Source of the DNA: Actinomycetes bacterium
Lineage (GTDB): Bacteria; Actinomycetota; Acidimicrobiia; Acidimicrobiales; RAAP-2
Assembly (NCBI GenBank): GCA_021810205.1
Contig: JAJZJC010000005.1
Span: forward strand, 1 to 58,614
Reading direction: 5' to 3'
DNA: 58,614 bases
Shown: positions 1-7,863 of the stretch, in pieces
Layout: every line of letters begins with the position of its first letter
Numbering within the stretch: position 1 is the first letter of the stretch
Made by a program: the position numbers and the translations under genes
The notes under the pieces: model-generated
Database searches by the model: none
What the model was told of the DNA's origin: nothing
The model's input: only the letters and a program-made list of their open reading frames with translations

Positions 1-165
1 CAACGAGCGCAGGGCGGCAGCCGGCCTCTCCCCACGGACTCGCCGGCACAGGCGCAGGACCCTCGCCGACCTCGTCGGCGCGTCGGCCAACGCACCGCCG
101 TAATCGGCCAGGGCTGCGCAGAAACGGACCAGCGCTCGATACGGCGCGTCCGAGAGTCGGGGCAT
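1..165 (-). CDS. possible 5' part of an unidentified gene, cut by the window edge
   Basis: A minus-strand frame opens with ATG and stays open to the left edge (about 55 codons). It would begin MPRLSDAPYRALVRFCAALA. I recognise no family. A purine-rich GAAGAAG lies just before the ATG and could be a weak ribosome binding site. The predicted peptide is Ala/Arg/Leu-rich, which any GC-rich frame can give, so this may be noise. Only the missing sequence to the left can decide. The stretch between it and the tRNA-Val gene (166-283) shows nothing else I can name. Confidence 0.25.
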   Translation of the reverse strand, partial: MPRLSDAPYRALVRFCAALADYGGALADAPTRSARVLRLCRRVRGERPAAALRSL

Positions 166-283
166 CAGCTTCTTCGAGGCCGATGCGCGCAGCAGACGCG
201 AAGAGGAGGTGTCACACCGCCGTGGGAGGATGACGGCAGCTCGAAACGTGAAGTGGTCCCCACGCAAAACGTGAAGACCTCTG

Positions 284-359
284 TGGTGGGCCGTAGAGGA
301 CTCGAACCTCTGACCCCTTGCGCGTCATGCAAGTGCGCTACCAGCTGCGCCAACGGCCC
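284..359 (-). tRNA. tRNA-Val (anticodon GAC)
   Basis: The minus strand folds into a full cloverleaf. The acceptor stem GGGCCGT pairs with ACGGCCC, the D stem is GCGC/GCGC, and the anticodon stem CTTGC/GCAAG carries the loop ATGACGC. The T stem AGAGG/CCTCT carries the loop TTCGAGT. The anticodon is GAC, reading GUC/GUU valine codons. The discriminator base is A and a CCA end is encoded. The gene stands alone, about 75 bases beyond the end of the alcohol dehydrogenase gene, on the same strand. Confidence 0.95.
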
Positions 360-433
360 CGACGCGCAAGGCTATCACCGACCTCGCTGACCGCTGCCCG
401 CCGGCTCCCTGCCCGACGGAGTGGCGCGACGGC

Positions 434-1435
434 TCACCCCATGTGGAGAACGGCTGCACCAGTGACGCGGTCGTGCGCGAGATCGGCGAGGGCCACATCG
501 GCCGCTGTCAACGGGTACGGCTGGGTAGTCGCACGCACACCCAGGCGAGCCGCCAGGACCAAGAGCTCCTCACCGTCGCGCCGCGTGTTCGCCGTAACGC
601 TTCTGAGCACTCGCTCTCCGAAGAGGTGGCGCTGGTACTCCAGCCGGGGTACGTCACTGAGGTGAATACCCGCGACAGCCAGCACGCCGCCACGGTCGAG
701 GGCGTCGAGCGCAGGAAGCACCAGATCACCGGCCGGTGCGAAGAGGATGGCGGCATCGAGGGGCACGGGCGGCAGCGACGAGGCGTCGCCAACCCACGTG
801 GCACCGAGCTCGATCGCGAGAGCCCGTGCCGCTCCGGACCTCGTCGAGACGTACAGCTCGGCCCCTTGCGCGACGGCGATCTGCGCCGTGAGATGGGCCG
901 AGCCGCCGAACCCGTAGATCCCGAGCCGCCCGCCGGGCGGCAGCTCGGTGAGCTTCAGCGCCCGATAGCCGATGATGCCCGCGCACAACAGCGGCGCGGC
1001 GCGCTCGTCGTCCATCCCCTCGGGCATCCGGTACGCGTAGCGTTCGTCGACGATCGTCGCCTCTGCATAGCCGCCGTCGCGGTCCCAGCCGGTGAAAGCT
1101 GCCCCGACACACAAGTTCTCCGTTCCGCGTCGGCAAAATCGGCAACGTCCGCACGTCGAGGCCAGCCATGCGACGCCCACCCGATCGCCGACCGAAAAGC
1201 GCGTCGCGCCCTCGCCGCACTTGTCCACAGTCCCCACGACCTCGTGTCCCGGCACGACGCGCGGACGGTGCACTGCGAGGTCGCCCTCGGCAACGTGAAG
1301 ATCCGTCCTGCAGACCCCACACGTCCGCACGGCGACACGGATCTCCCCAGGTCCCGGCTCGGGGTCTGGGCGATCGGCGAGCTGCAACGGGCCGCCGTCG
1401 ATCGGTCCAGGTGCGACGACTTCCCACGCCCGCAT
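434..1435 (-). CDS. zinc-dependent alcohol dehydrogenase family protein
   Basis: Medium-chain dehydrogenase/reductase of about 333 residues, expected to oxidise an alcohol or reduce an aldehyde with NAD(P). The catalytic zinc site shows as [14 protein letters not shown] near residue 38 and GHEVVGTV near 60. The structural zinc loop is [15 protein letters not shown] near 93-107. The Rossmann turn is GFGGSAHLT near 170. Length and motif order fit the mycobacterial AdhA-like 'zinc-binding alcohol dehydrogenase' group. The frame is open far upstream, but homology begins at MRAWEVV, so I place the start there. It begins 22 bases after the exonuclease gene stops, so the two are probably co-transcribed. 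The substrate is unknown. Confidence 0.88.
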   Translation of the reverse strand: MRAWEVVAPGPIDGGPLQLADRPDPEPGPGEIRVAVRTCGVCRTDLHVAEGDLAVHRPRVVPGHEVVGTVDKCGEGATRFSVGDRVGVAWLASTCGRCRFCRRGTENLCVGAAFTGWDRDGGYAEATIVDERYAYRMPEGMDDERAAPLLCAGIIGYRALKLTELPPGGRLGIYGFGGSAHLTAQIAVAQGAELYVSTRSGAARALAIELGATWVGDASSLPPVPLDAAILFAPAGDLVLPALDALDRGGVLAVAGIHLSDVPRLEYQRHLFGERVLRSVTANTRRDGEELLVLAARLGVRATTQPYPLTAADVALADLAHDRVTGAAVLHMG

Positions 1436-1457
1436 GTCGCCATCCTCGCACCCGAAT

Positions 1458-2213
1458 TCACACGGCGGCGACTGTGACACCGGGGCGCGAGGTCCCACTC
1501 TCGAAAAAGGCGATCGGCCAGTCGCCGTCGCGCTCGTCGAGCGGCGGGAGGCCTCTACCTGCACGCCACGCAGAGAAGGAAGTCGCCCACTCCCGATGCC
1601 ATCCCGTCTGCGAACGGTGCAAGTCGGCGAGCGGCGCAGCCGCGAGCTCCGGATAGCGCCTGCACATGGCGCCCAGCACCTCGAGCGTGGCAGTGGCATC
1701 GGCGACCGCGTCGTGCGCGTGCTCGATCGCGACGCCGTACTCCGCGCACAGGTCGCCGAGAGTCCGCTTGCCCTTCCGATACCGGTCGAAGTGTCGATCC
1801 AGCACCAGCGCGTCCAGCACCGGCCCACAGAAGCCGTCGTCGGCAAGCCCCTTGCCGAGGATGCGCCGATAGCAGCAGTCGAGCATCGTGAGGTCGTAAT
1901 CGAGCTTCATCCCGACGATCGCCACCCCCCGGCGAGACGCGTCGACGAGGCGCCCCCCGACATGGGTGACTGCGTCCGTCAAGGCCATGCCCTCCGTGCG
2001 CGCCCGCTCAGTCGTGATCCCATGGATAGCCGTCGCGGCGACCGGCACCTCGCGGCCCGGGTCGACAATCGCGGACTCCGACGACTCGAGCACCCCTCCG
2101 CGCATCACCACGAGCGCGTACGAGACCGGCACGTCATGGAATCGGTCTACGCCAGTGGTCTCGAGGTCGAAGGCAAGCAGCTCCGTCGTGGGCCAACCGG
2201 GCGAGGGATCCAT
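1458..2213 (-). CDS. 3'-5' exonuclease, DnaQ-like DEDDh family
   Basis: Predicted soluble exonuclease of about 251 residues, cutting single nucleotides from 3' ends of DNA or RNA. The DEDDh motifs are visible: Exo I in [12 protein letters not shown] (about residue 14), Exo II around KLDYDLTML (about 100) and Exo III in HAHDAVADA (about 160), with His and Asp in the DEDDh spacing. It looks like the stand-alone DnaQ-type exonucleases of actinobacteria rather than a polymerase III epsilon subunit, because it has no clamp-binding tail that I can see. The start at MDPSPGW is chosen because similarity begins directly after it; no strong ribosome binding site is seen. It is the first gene of a probable pair with the alcohol dehydrogenase. 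Confidence 0.85.
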   Translation of the reverse strand: MDPSPGWPTTELLAFDLETTGVDRFHDVPVSYALVVMRGGVLESSESAIVDPGREVPVAATAIHGITTERARTEGMALTDAVTHVGGRLVDASRRGVAIVGMKLDYDLTMLDCCYRRILGKGLADDGFCGPVLDALVLDRHFDRYRKGKRTLGDLCAEYGVAIEHAHDAVADATATLEVLGAMCRRYPELAAAPLADLHRSQTGWHREWATSFSAWRAGRGLPPLDERDGDWPIAFFESGTSRPGVTVAAV

Positions 2214-2304
2214 GTCGGCAGCTTGCCACCGGGATGTGACGAAGAGGGGGATCGGCGGTGCCGCGCGCGCACCTCCCATACGGGGCGAGACATACGCTGC
2301 ACGG

Positions 2305-3621
2305 ATGGCCGACGAGCCGAACCTCCCCAGTGCCGGCGACCCCCGCCCCTCCGCACAAGAGCCCTCCAGCACGAGCGGTGCGCCGAGAACGCCACCCGAT
2401 TGGCGTCCCCCCGATGACTGGACTCGCGCCGGATCCCCTCCATACGGCAAACCCCCACCAGCACCTGGTTCGCACACTGCGGGCCCACAGGCAGAGGGCT
2501 CGCAGGCAGAGGGACCGCAGCCCGTGCCACCGCACGGCCCGAGCCCCTACGAGGTCGATCCCTACGGAGGCATACCGTACGGCCCGTACGGCCCGTACGG
2601 CCCGTACGGTGGCGGCCAGTACGGGGGGCCGTACGGCGGCGATCCTTACGCCGAGGCCTGGTACCGCCAGGCAGCGTCAGGCCATGCTGGGCACGACCAG
2701 TCGGGGTACGGCCAGGCTCCCTACGGCGGCGGCCCCTACGGCTTCAACCCGTACGGCCAACAGGCGTACTTCGGCGGGCCACCGCAGCCGCCCTACGGCA
2801 CCTACCAGTCCCAGCCCTTCGGCTGGCCCTACGTGCCCTCAGCGCCGCGTCGAACCCCCGAAGAGCGCCGGAAGCGCACCCGGCGGGCGTTCACCTTCGC
2901 CGCTGTGCTCGTACTGGCGGTCGGCACCGGCATCGGCATCGGCGCGGCGATCGCCCCCACAAATCCGACGACAGTCGCGCGCGCGCTCGTCTCGAGCTCA
3001 GTCGCCGCCGTGCAACACGCCGGCACCTTCCGCTACTCCGAGCTCTCGACAACCCTCGGTGTGCCCGACAACATCATTGGCGTCGCGGCGCCCCACGGGG
3101 GACGCCAGTTGATCACCGAGCGCTGCACGAGCGGGACGAACGTCTTCGATCTCCGCCTCGTCAACGGCATCGTCTACTTCAAAGGCAACGATCCAGCGGT
3201 GGTCGACCAACTTGGCGTGTCGGCCGCCACCGCCGGTGCCGAGGTCGGCAAGTGGGTCAAGGTCACCAAGGGGGAGAGCCCCTATCGCTCCTTCTCGCTC
3301 GGCATCACGACCAAGTCGAACATCTCCCAGCTCACCTCGACTTTCCTCGCTGAAAAGAGCAGGGCGAATTCGACGACGACCGACATCTTCGGGGGTTTGA
3401 ACGACCATGGGAAGCCGATCGGCACAGCGACCCTCGTGATCACGTCGGCGAGCAAGCTGCCCCGTAGCTTCAATGCGAGCAAGGTCGCAACGGCCGGGCG
3501 CATCAGCCTCGCGTGGACGTTCGGCCACTTCGGCCAGGCGGTGCACGTCAGCGCCCCGTCGAAAGCCGTCGCGTACTCCTCGCTCCACACGAAGGCGCCA
3601 CCGAAGACAGCCTGCGGCTGA
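2305..3621 (+). CDS. Pro/Gly/Tyr-rich single-pass membrane protein with an extracellular domain
   Basis: About 438 residues in three parts. Residues 1-190 are disordered and very rich in Pro, Gly and Tyr, with PYG repeats (GPYGPYGPYG). A basic patch (RRTPEERRKRTRR) and one membrane helix (AFTFAAVLVLAVGTGIGIGA) follow at about 195-217. The last 220 residues are probably outside the cell and hold two cysteines that could pair. Phrases such as GIVYFKGND and GKWVKVTKGE recall the LppX/LprG-like lipid-carrier lipoproteins of actinobacteria, but this is only an impression. Several ATGs are available; this one is used because the frame's compositional change starts here. It is divergent from the exonuclease gene. 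Function unknown. Confidence 0.75.
   Translation: MADEPNLPSAGDPRPSAQEPSSTSGAPRTPPDWRPPDDWTRAGSPPYGKPPPAPGSHTAGPQAEGSQAEGPQPVPPHGPSPYEVDPYGGIPYGPYGPYGPYGGGQYGGPYGGDPYAEAWYRQAASGHAGHDQSGYGQAPYGGGPYGFNPYGQQAYFGGPPQPPYGTYQSQPFGWPYVPSAPRRTPEERRKRTRRAFTFAAVLVLAVGTGIGIGAAIAPTNPTTVARALVSSSVAAVQHAGTFRYSELSTTLGVPDNIIGVAAPHGGRQLITERCTSGTNVFDLRLVNGIVYFKGNDPAVVDQLGVSAATAGAEVGKWVKVTKGESPYRSFSLGITTKSNISQLTSTFLAEKSRANSTTTDIFGGLNDHGKPIGTATLVITSASKLPRSFNASKVATAGRISLAWTFGHFGQAVHVSAPSKAVAYSSLHTKAPPKTACG
2575..2609 (+). repeat. 9-bp tandem repeat coding for PYG units
   Basis: Almost four perfect copies of CCGTACGGC, in frame, encode consecutive PYG/GPY triplets in the tail of the membrane protein. Each unit contains the palindrome CCGTACGG. 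More degenerate copies continue to about position 2760. Confidence 0.9.
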
Positions 3622-3655
3622 ACGCCCGCCACGAGCCGGCCACTACGACGCGTCC

Positions 3656-4663
3656 TCAGCTCGCAGCAGGCCCTCTGCCCTCGAGCAGCGGGGCGTCTGG
3701 GCGCCTGGCGCCACCCTTGCGCCGCCAGGCGACGCCCGAGAGGATCTCGAGCACCACGCGGTTGGCCAGGTAGGCAGTGACCTCCGCATGATCGAATGGC
3801 GGGGAGACCTCCACGACGTCCACGCCGACCAGCGGCAGCTCCATGCCGACACGCCGCACGGCGTCGAGAAGCTGGCGGCCTGAGAGCCCGCCGGGCTCAG
3901 GCGTGCCGGTACCTGGTGCGAGACCGGGATCGACGACGTCGACGTCGACGGACACGAAGACGCCCTCACAGCCATCCGTGGCGAGGGCGAACGCCTCGGT
4001 GAGGCACGCGTCCAGCCCGCGTCCGACCACCTCGGTCATCTCGTAGCTGCGCATGTGCTGTGCCGCCATCCAGTCGAGCGTCTCTGGCCCGGGCCAGTAG
4101 CCCCGGAGCCCGATCTGGATGAAGCGATCACCTCTGGTCGCCCCCGACTCGATCAGGCGACGCATCGGCGTGCCGTGGCCGTAGAGCGAACCGAACTGCG
4201 TATCTCCGGTGTCGGCGTGCGCGTCGAAGTGCACCACCGACACGCTTCCCCACCCCACGTGGCGGGCAACGCCCGTGACGTCGGGCAGCGCGATCGTATG
4301 ATCGCCGCCGAGAACCACCGGCAACGCGCCGCTCCGGGCGATCTGCTCGACGGCTGCGGCCAGGCGATCGAGTGCCTGCTCGGTCTCCCCGGAGAGCATT
4401 TCGATGTCCCCCACGTCGACTACCCCGAGCTCTTGGAGCGGATCGACGCCGAGCGCCAGATGTGGCCGGCTGCCATCGTGCGGCAGGTAGTCGGTGAGGC
4501 GGATCGCCATCGGGCCGAAGCGGGCACCAGGTCGGTGCGACGTACCGCCGTCGAAGGGTGCGCCGACGATCACGGCGCGTGCGCCGGCGAAGCTCTCGGG
4601 CTCCTCGAGCCTGGCAGCCGGGACGCCGAGGAAGGTGGCGTCGGGGCCGTACATGTTCCCCAT
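3656..4663 (-). CDS. agmatinase/arginase family (ureohydrolase) protein
   Basis: About 335 residues of the ureohydrolase fold, a binuclear manganese enzyme that removes urea from a guanidino compound. Metal ligands are seen in GGDHTIALP, DAHADTG and SVDVDVVDP, followed by the substrate loop APGTGTPEPGG typical of agmatinase-like members. Related enzymes act on guanidinobutyrate or guanidine, so the substrate is not settled. The ATG at 4663 is chosen because GAGGGTGAGG precedes it directly and it lies 2 bases after the hydrolase stop. It is the third gene of a minus-strand operon whose first gene is an amino acid decarboxylase; together they could make an amine from an amino acid. Confidence 0.88.
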   Translation of the reverse strand: MGNMYGPDATFLGVPAARLEEPESFAGARAVIVGAPFDGGTSHRPGARFGPMAIRLTDYLPHDGSRPHLALGVDPLQELGVVDVGDIEMLSGETEQALDRLAAAVEQIARSGALPVVLGGDHTIALPDVTGVARHVGWGSVSVVHFDAHADTGDTQFGSLYGHGTPMRRLIESGATRGDRFIQIGLRGYWPGPETLDWMAAQHMRSYEMTEVVGRGLDACLTEAFALATDGCEGVFVSVDVDVVDPGLAPGTGTPEPGGLSGRQLLDAVRRVGMELPLVGVDVVEVSPPFDHAEVTAYLANRVVLEILSGVAWRRKGGARRPDAPLLEGRGPAAS

Positions 4664-4665
4664 CC

Positions 4666-5382
4666 TCACCCTCGCAGCGTCCGCTCGAGGAACGCCAGGG
4701 TGACGGGCCACGACGCCGCAGCGGCCTCTGGGTTCGAAAACATCGGGGCAAAGGAGTTCTCGAAGGCGTGCCCAGCCTGCTCTTGGACGACGATCTCGGC
4801 GTCGGGCCGTCCGCCGAACTCGGCGATGACCGCGTCGATCTCCTGGCGAGAGATGTAGGGGTCGGCACCGCCATAGTGGAACATGATCGGGCAGGTGATC
4901 CCCGTGGCGCGGTCCAGCTCGTCGCCGATCCCCGACCCGTAGTACGCGACGCAGGCATCAGGGCGGCCGGCCGCAGCAACCTCGTAGGCCAGCCGCCCGC
5001 CGAGGCAGTACCCGAGCACGCCCGCCTTGCCATCCACCTCGGGCAGCGCGCGCAGATGATCGAGCGCGGCGACGAGGTCACCCGTGGTCGTCGCCACAGG
5101 GACCTGCGCAAACTGCCCCGCATAGCCGAACGCCACTTGAAGCCCCTCGTCGTCGTGCGGCAGCGACACATTGCGCTCCACGCGCCAGAAGACGTCAGGG
5201 ACGAGCACCGCGTACCCGAGGCCAGCGAGCAACGTCGCCTTGGACTTCAAGAATTCGCCGAACCCATAGATCTCCTGGAGCAGCAAGATGCCAGGACCAG
5301 GCGTGTCGGGGAGGAACGCGTGGGCGTCGAACTCCCCGCCGTCGGGCGCGGTGACCAGCTCGTCTCTCGTCGAAACGGACAT
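4666..5382 (-). CDS. dienelactone hydrolase family protein
   Basis: About 238 residues of the alpha/beta hydrolase fold. The nucleophile elbow is GYCLGG, with cysteine in place of serine as in dienelactone hydrolases. The acid is in GGADPYIS and the base in AGHAFEN, so the Cys-Asp-His triad is complete. Length matches the family. The entry phrase GILLLQEIYG is also typical. Classical members open dienelactones in chloroaromatic degradation, but most genomic copies have unknown substrates. It sits between the decarboxylase (27 bases upstream) and the ureohydrolase (2 bases downstream), so all three are surely co-transcribed. Confidence 0.9.
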   Translation of the reverse strand: MSVSTRDELVTAPDGGEFDAHAFLPDTPGPGILLLQEIYGFGEFLKSKATLLAGLGYAVLVPDVFWRVERNVSLPHDDEGLQVAFGYAGQFAQVPVATTTGDLVAALDHLRALPEVDGKAGVLGYCLGGRLAYEVAAAGRPDACVAYYGSGIGDELDRATGITCPIMFHYGGADPYISRQEIDAVIAEFGGRPDAEIVVQEQAGHAFENSFAPMFSNPEAAAASWPVTLAFLERTLRG

Positions 5383-5409
5383 GAGCGCAGGCTAGGACGA
5401 CTGCCGTCC

Positions 5410-6840
5410 TCACGCCATCGTGGCAAGGATCTCGCGCGCGACCTCGATGTCGGTGTCGGGGTGCAGCAATGCGATCCGGGCTGCCGGCTCGCCCTCCCAG
5501 GTGGTCGGGGTGACGAAGGCCACCTGGTCGGATAGGAGCTGTGCGGACCATGCGTCGTAGTGCGCACGGCACCAGCTGCGACGCCGGAACAGGATGATCG
5601 AGAGCGTGGGCTGTCTGACGAGCTCGGTGTAGGGCGTCTCTTCCACCAGTGCGGCAACCTGGCGCGTCGTGTCGAGCACAGTCTCCACGGCCTCGCGGTA
5701 CGCGTTGGTCCCGTGGACGGCGAGGGAGAACCACAGCGGGAGCCCACGAGCCCGCCGGGACAGGTGGTAGGCGTAGTCCGTCGGGTTCCAGGGCTCCTCG
5801 GCACCACCCGGTCCCCCGGCACCTGGCGCGGCGGGCTCCTCTCGTGCGCCAGCGGGCCCCGCACCGGTCTGCAGGGCTTCGTGGATGATGTCGAGGTACG
5901 CAGCGTCCTGGGTATGCACCGCCTTGGCAAGGGCGGGGTGACGGTACAGCAACGCAGCGCAGTCATAGGGAGCGAACAGCCACTTGTGGGGGTCGACGAC
6001 AAGGGAGTCCGCGTGCTCGATCCCGGCGAAGAGGGGCCGAACGGATGGGGCGAAGAGCGCGCCGCCACCATACGCACCGTCGACGTGGAACCACAGCCGT
6101 CGTCGCGCCGCCACAGCCGCGACGCCCGCGAGATCGTCGACGAGCCCAGCGTTGGTCGTCCCCGCAGTGGCGACCACGCCGACGACGTCCGCCGCGCCGG
6201 TCCGGCCCTCGCTGAGCGCGGCCTCGAGCGAGTCCCCCGTGAGCCGGTGGTCCACCGACGCCACGACGAACGGCTCGATGCCGAGGACGCGCAGCGCCTT
6301 GGCCACCGACGAGTGGGCCTCCTCGCTGCACGCGATCTTCGGGCGCTCGGCGTCGTGCCCACGATGCCCCGCCGTGTCCCTCGCCACCATGAGGGCGGAG
6401 AGGTTGGCCGCAGAGCCCCCCGATACGAAGCAGCCCCCGGCGGTCTCGGGGAGCCCTGCCAGGCCGGCGAGCACGCGCAGGACCTGGTTCTCCGCGGAGA
6501 CCGCGCCGGCCGACTCGAGCCATGAGGTGCCGTGCATCGACGAGCTCGACACGACCATGTCGAACAGGAGGCTCGCCTTGGTGGGTGCTGCGGGGATGAA
6601 CGAGACGAACCGGGGGCTGTCGGGAGAGATCACGGCCGTCGCGAGGCGCTCGGCGAACAGCTCGAGCACGCGCGCTGGGTCGTTGCCCTCGGGTGAGATG
6701 ACCCCCTCGAGCACCTCGCGCAGCGGCGTCGCGTAGCCGCCGTAGTCGAGGGGGACCGGATCGAGGGCGAGCCGTTCCCGGCAGTACCCGAAGACGAGGT
6801 CCGCCATCTTGTCGTCGAAGACGAACATCGGATTGCGCAT
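5410..6840 (-). CDS. group II pyridoxal-phosphate decarboxylase (aromatic amino acid/glutamate decarboxylase family)
   Basis: About 476 residues of the fold-type I PLP decarboxylases. The PLP lysine is in DPHKWLFAPYDCAALL, preceded by the aspartate motif HVDGAYGGG and by SEEAHSSVAKALRVLG, all characteristic of group II. It removes CO2 from an amino acid to give an amine. Family members act on aromatic amino acids, glutamate, aspartate or diaminobutyrate, and the sequence alone does not say which. The start is supported by GGGAGAGGT about 5 bases before the ATG. It is the first gene of an operon with a dienelactone hydrolase and an agmatinase-like enzyme, and its promoter must lie in the 281 bases shared with the divergent tRNA-Cys gene. 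Confidence 0.9.
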   Translation of the reverse strand: MRNPMFVFDDKMADLVFGYCRERLALDPVPLDYGGYATPLREVLEGVISPEGNDPARVLELFAERLATAVISPDSPRFVSFIPAAPTKASLLFDMVVSSSSMHGTSWLESAGAVSAENQVLRVLAGLAGLPETAGGCFVSGGSAANLSALMVARDTAGHRGHDAERPKIACSEEAHSSVAKALRVLGIEPFVVASVDHRLTGDSLEAALSEGRTGAADVVGVVATAGTTNAGLVDDLAGVAAVAARRRLWFHVDGAYGGGALFAPSVRPLFAGIEHADSLVVDPHKWLFAPYDCAALLYRHPALAKAVHTQDAAYLDIIHEALQTGAGPAGAREEPAAPGAGGPGGAEEPWNPTDYAYHLSRRARGLPLWFSLAVHGTNAYREAVETVLDTTRQVAALVEETPYTELVRQPTLSIILFRRRSWCRAHYDAWSAQLLSDQVAFVTPTTWEGEPAARIALLHPDTDIEVAREILATMA

Positions 6841-7121
6841 CGCACACCTCTCCCGTGCGCTCGCACCCCAATGGCCTCGCGCCTCGCCTCGGGCTGTGGA
6901 AGACCGGTCAGCCCGTCTGCGTCCGGCCACTCCCGAGGGCGCTTGCCAGTGTCGCAGCCCACACACTGGTCGGCCAGCGCGCCTCGCCGTCCGTGCAGGT
7001 TGGCACGCTTTGCGGTCGTCCACCGGTTCCGCTGCCCATCGACTGTCGAATGCCTCGGCGGCGGCACGGCGCAGCGCCGGTCGAATCGCAAGATAGGCTG
7101 ACCCACCTTCGCGCGCATCCT

Positions 7122-7193
7122 GGCGGCGTGGCCGAGTGGTTTAGGCAGGGGCCTGCAAAGCCCCGTACGGCGGTTCGATTCCGCCCGCCGCCT
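7122..7193 (+). tRNA. tRNA-Cys (anticodon GCA)
   Basis: The acceptor stem GGCGGCG pairs with CGCCGCC. The anticodon stem GGGGC/GCCCC holds the loop CTGCAAA with anticodon GCA. The T stem GGCGG/CCGCC holds TTCGATT. The discriminator base is T (U in RNA), as required by cysteinyl-tRNA synthetase. No CCA is encoded (CCG follows), unlike the tRNA-Val gene. It is a lone gene. The 281 bases to its left show no clear gene. Confidence 0.95.
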
Positions 7194-7491
7194 CCGATCC
7201 AAGAGCTCTCCGTGGCACGGACAGGTCGCATGGGACTGCCAGGTCGCACGCACGTCGTGTAGGCCGTTGCGCCGCACGCCCGGCCTCTCGCACATGGCCA
7301 TCACGCGTCGGGACCGACGGAGCCGCCGTGCTTCATCGACTTCTACTTGCTTTCCACATGCCCATCCTTCTCCTCGATGGGGTCGACTCGGCCTCAGCGT
7401 GGTGGGGTCTACCGGCCCTACTCGGCAGTCGCATCACTGCCAACGCTTGGAGTGGAGTCCGAGCGCAGGCGCGAAGGAGGTCGAAGCGGTG
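7194..7491. other. non-coding gap of 298 bases after tRNA-Cys
   Basis: No protein-like frame stands out here. The second half contains pyrimidine-rich runs (about 7340-7380). The last 20 bases hold the strong ribosome binding site AAGGAGG for the SHOCT gene. No hairpin followed by a T run was seen for tRNA termination. Confidence 0.5.
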
Positions 7492-7785
7492 ATGTGGTAC
7501 TGGGGAAGTGGGATGCAGTGGTGGGGATGGCTGCTGGGCGCCTTCGGAATGGTCGTCTTCTGGGGCCTCGTGATCTGGGGGTTCTGGTTCCTCGTGAGCT
7601 ACGTGGTCCGTCGACCCGGTGCGGAAACGGACGGTCGGCGCAACGCCAAGCAGATACTCGACGAGCGCCTGGCGCGCGGCGAGATCGACGCTGGCGAGTA
7701 CCGGCACCTTCGGGAGCTCTTGTCTGCTCGGTCGGACGATCCCGAAGACGGCCAGGAACCCGCGGAAACTGCACGACGGCGCTGA
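7492..7785 (+). CDS. small SHOCT-domain membrane protein
   Basis: About 97 residues. A Trp-rich N-terminus (MWYWGSGMQWWGW) leads into one membrane helix (about 13-40, GMVVFWGLVIWGFWFLVSYV). The C-terminal SHOCT motif is NAKQILDERLARGEIDAGEY, a short amphipathic pair of helices often found at the end of membrane or lipid-associated proteins and thought to aid oligomerisation. AAGGAGG at 7474-7480 fixes the start at GTG 7489 or ATG 7492. The gene is alone on the plus strand and converges on the cell-wall-binding protein. Function unknown. Confidence 0.85.
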   Translation: MWYWGSGMQWWGWLLGAFGMVVFWGLVIWGFWFLVSYVVRRPGAETDGRRNAKQILDERLARGEIDAGEYRHLRELLSARSDDPEDGQEPAETARRR

Positions 7786-7863
7786 CACCCCTCTCCGCCT
7801 ACCCCACCGAGTGGTGGCGACGAGCCTTGTCGAGGGGACGCGCCGCGGCGAGTCGGAGCGACG

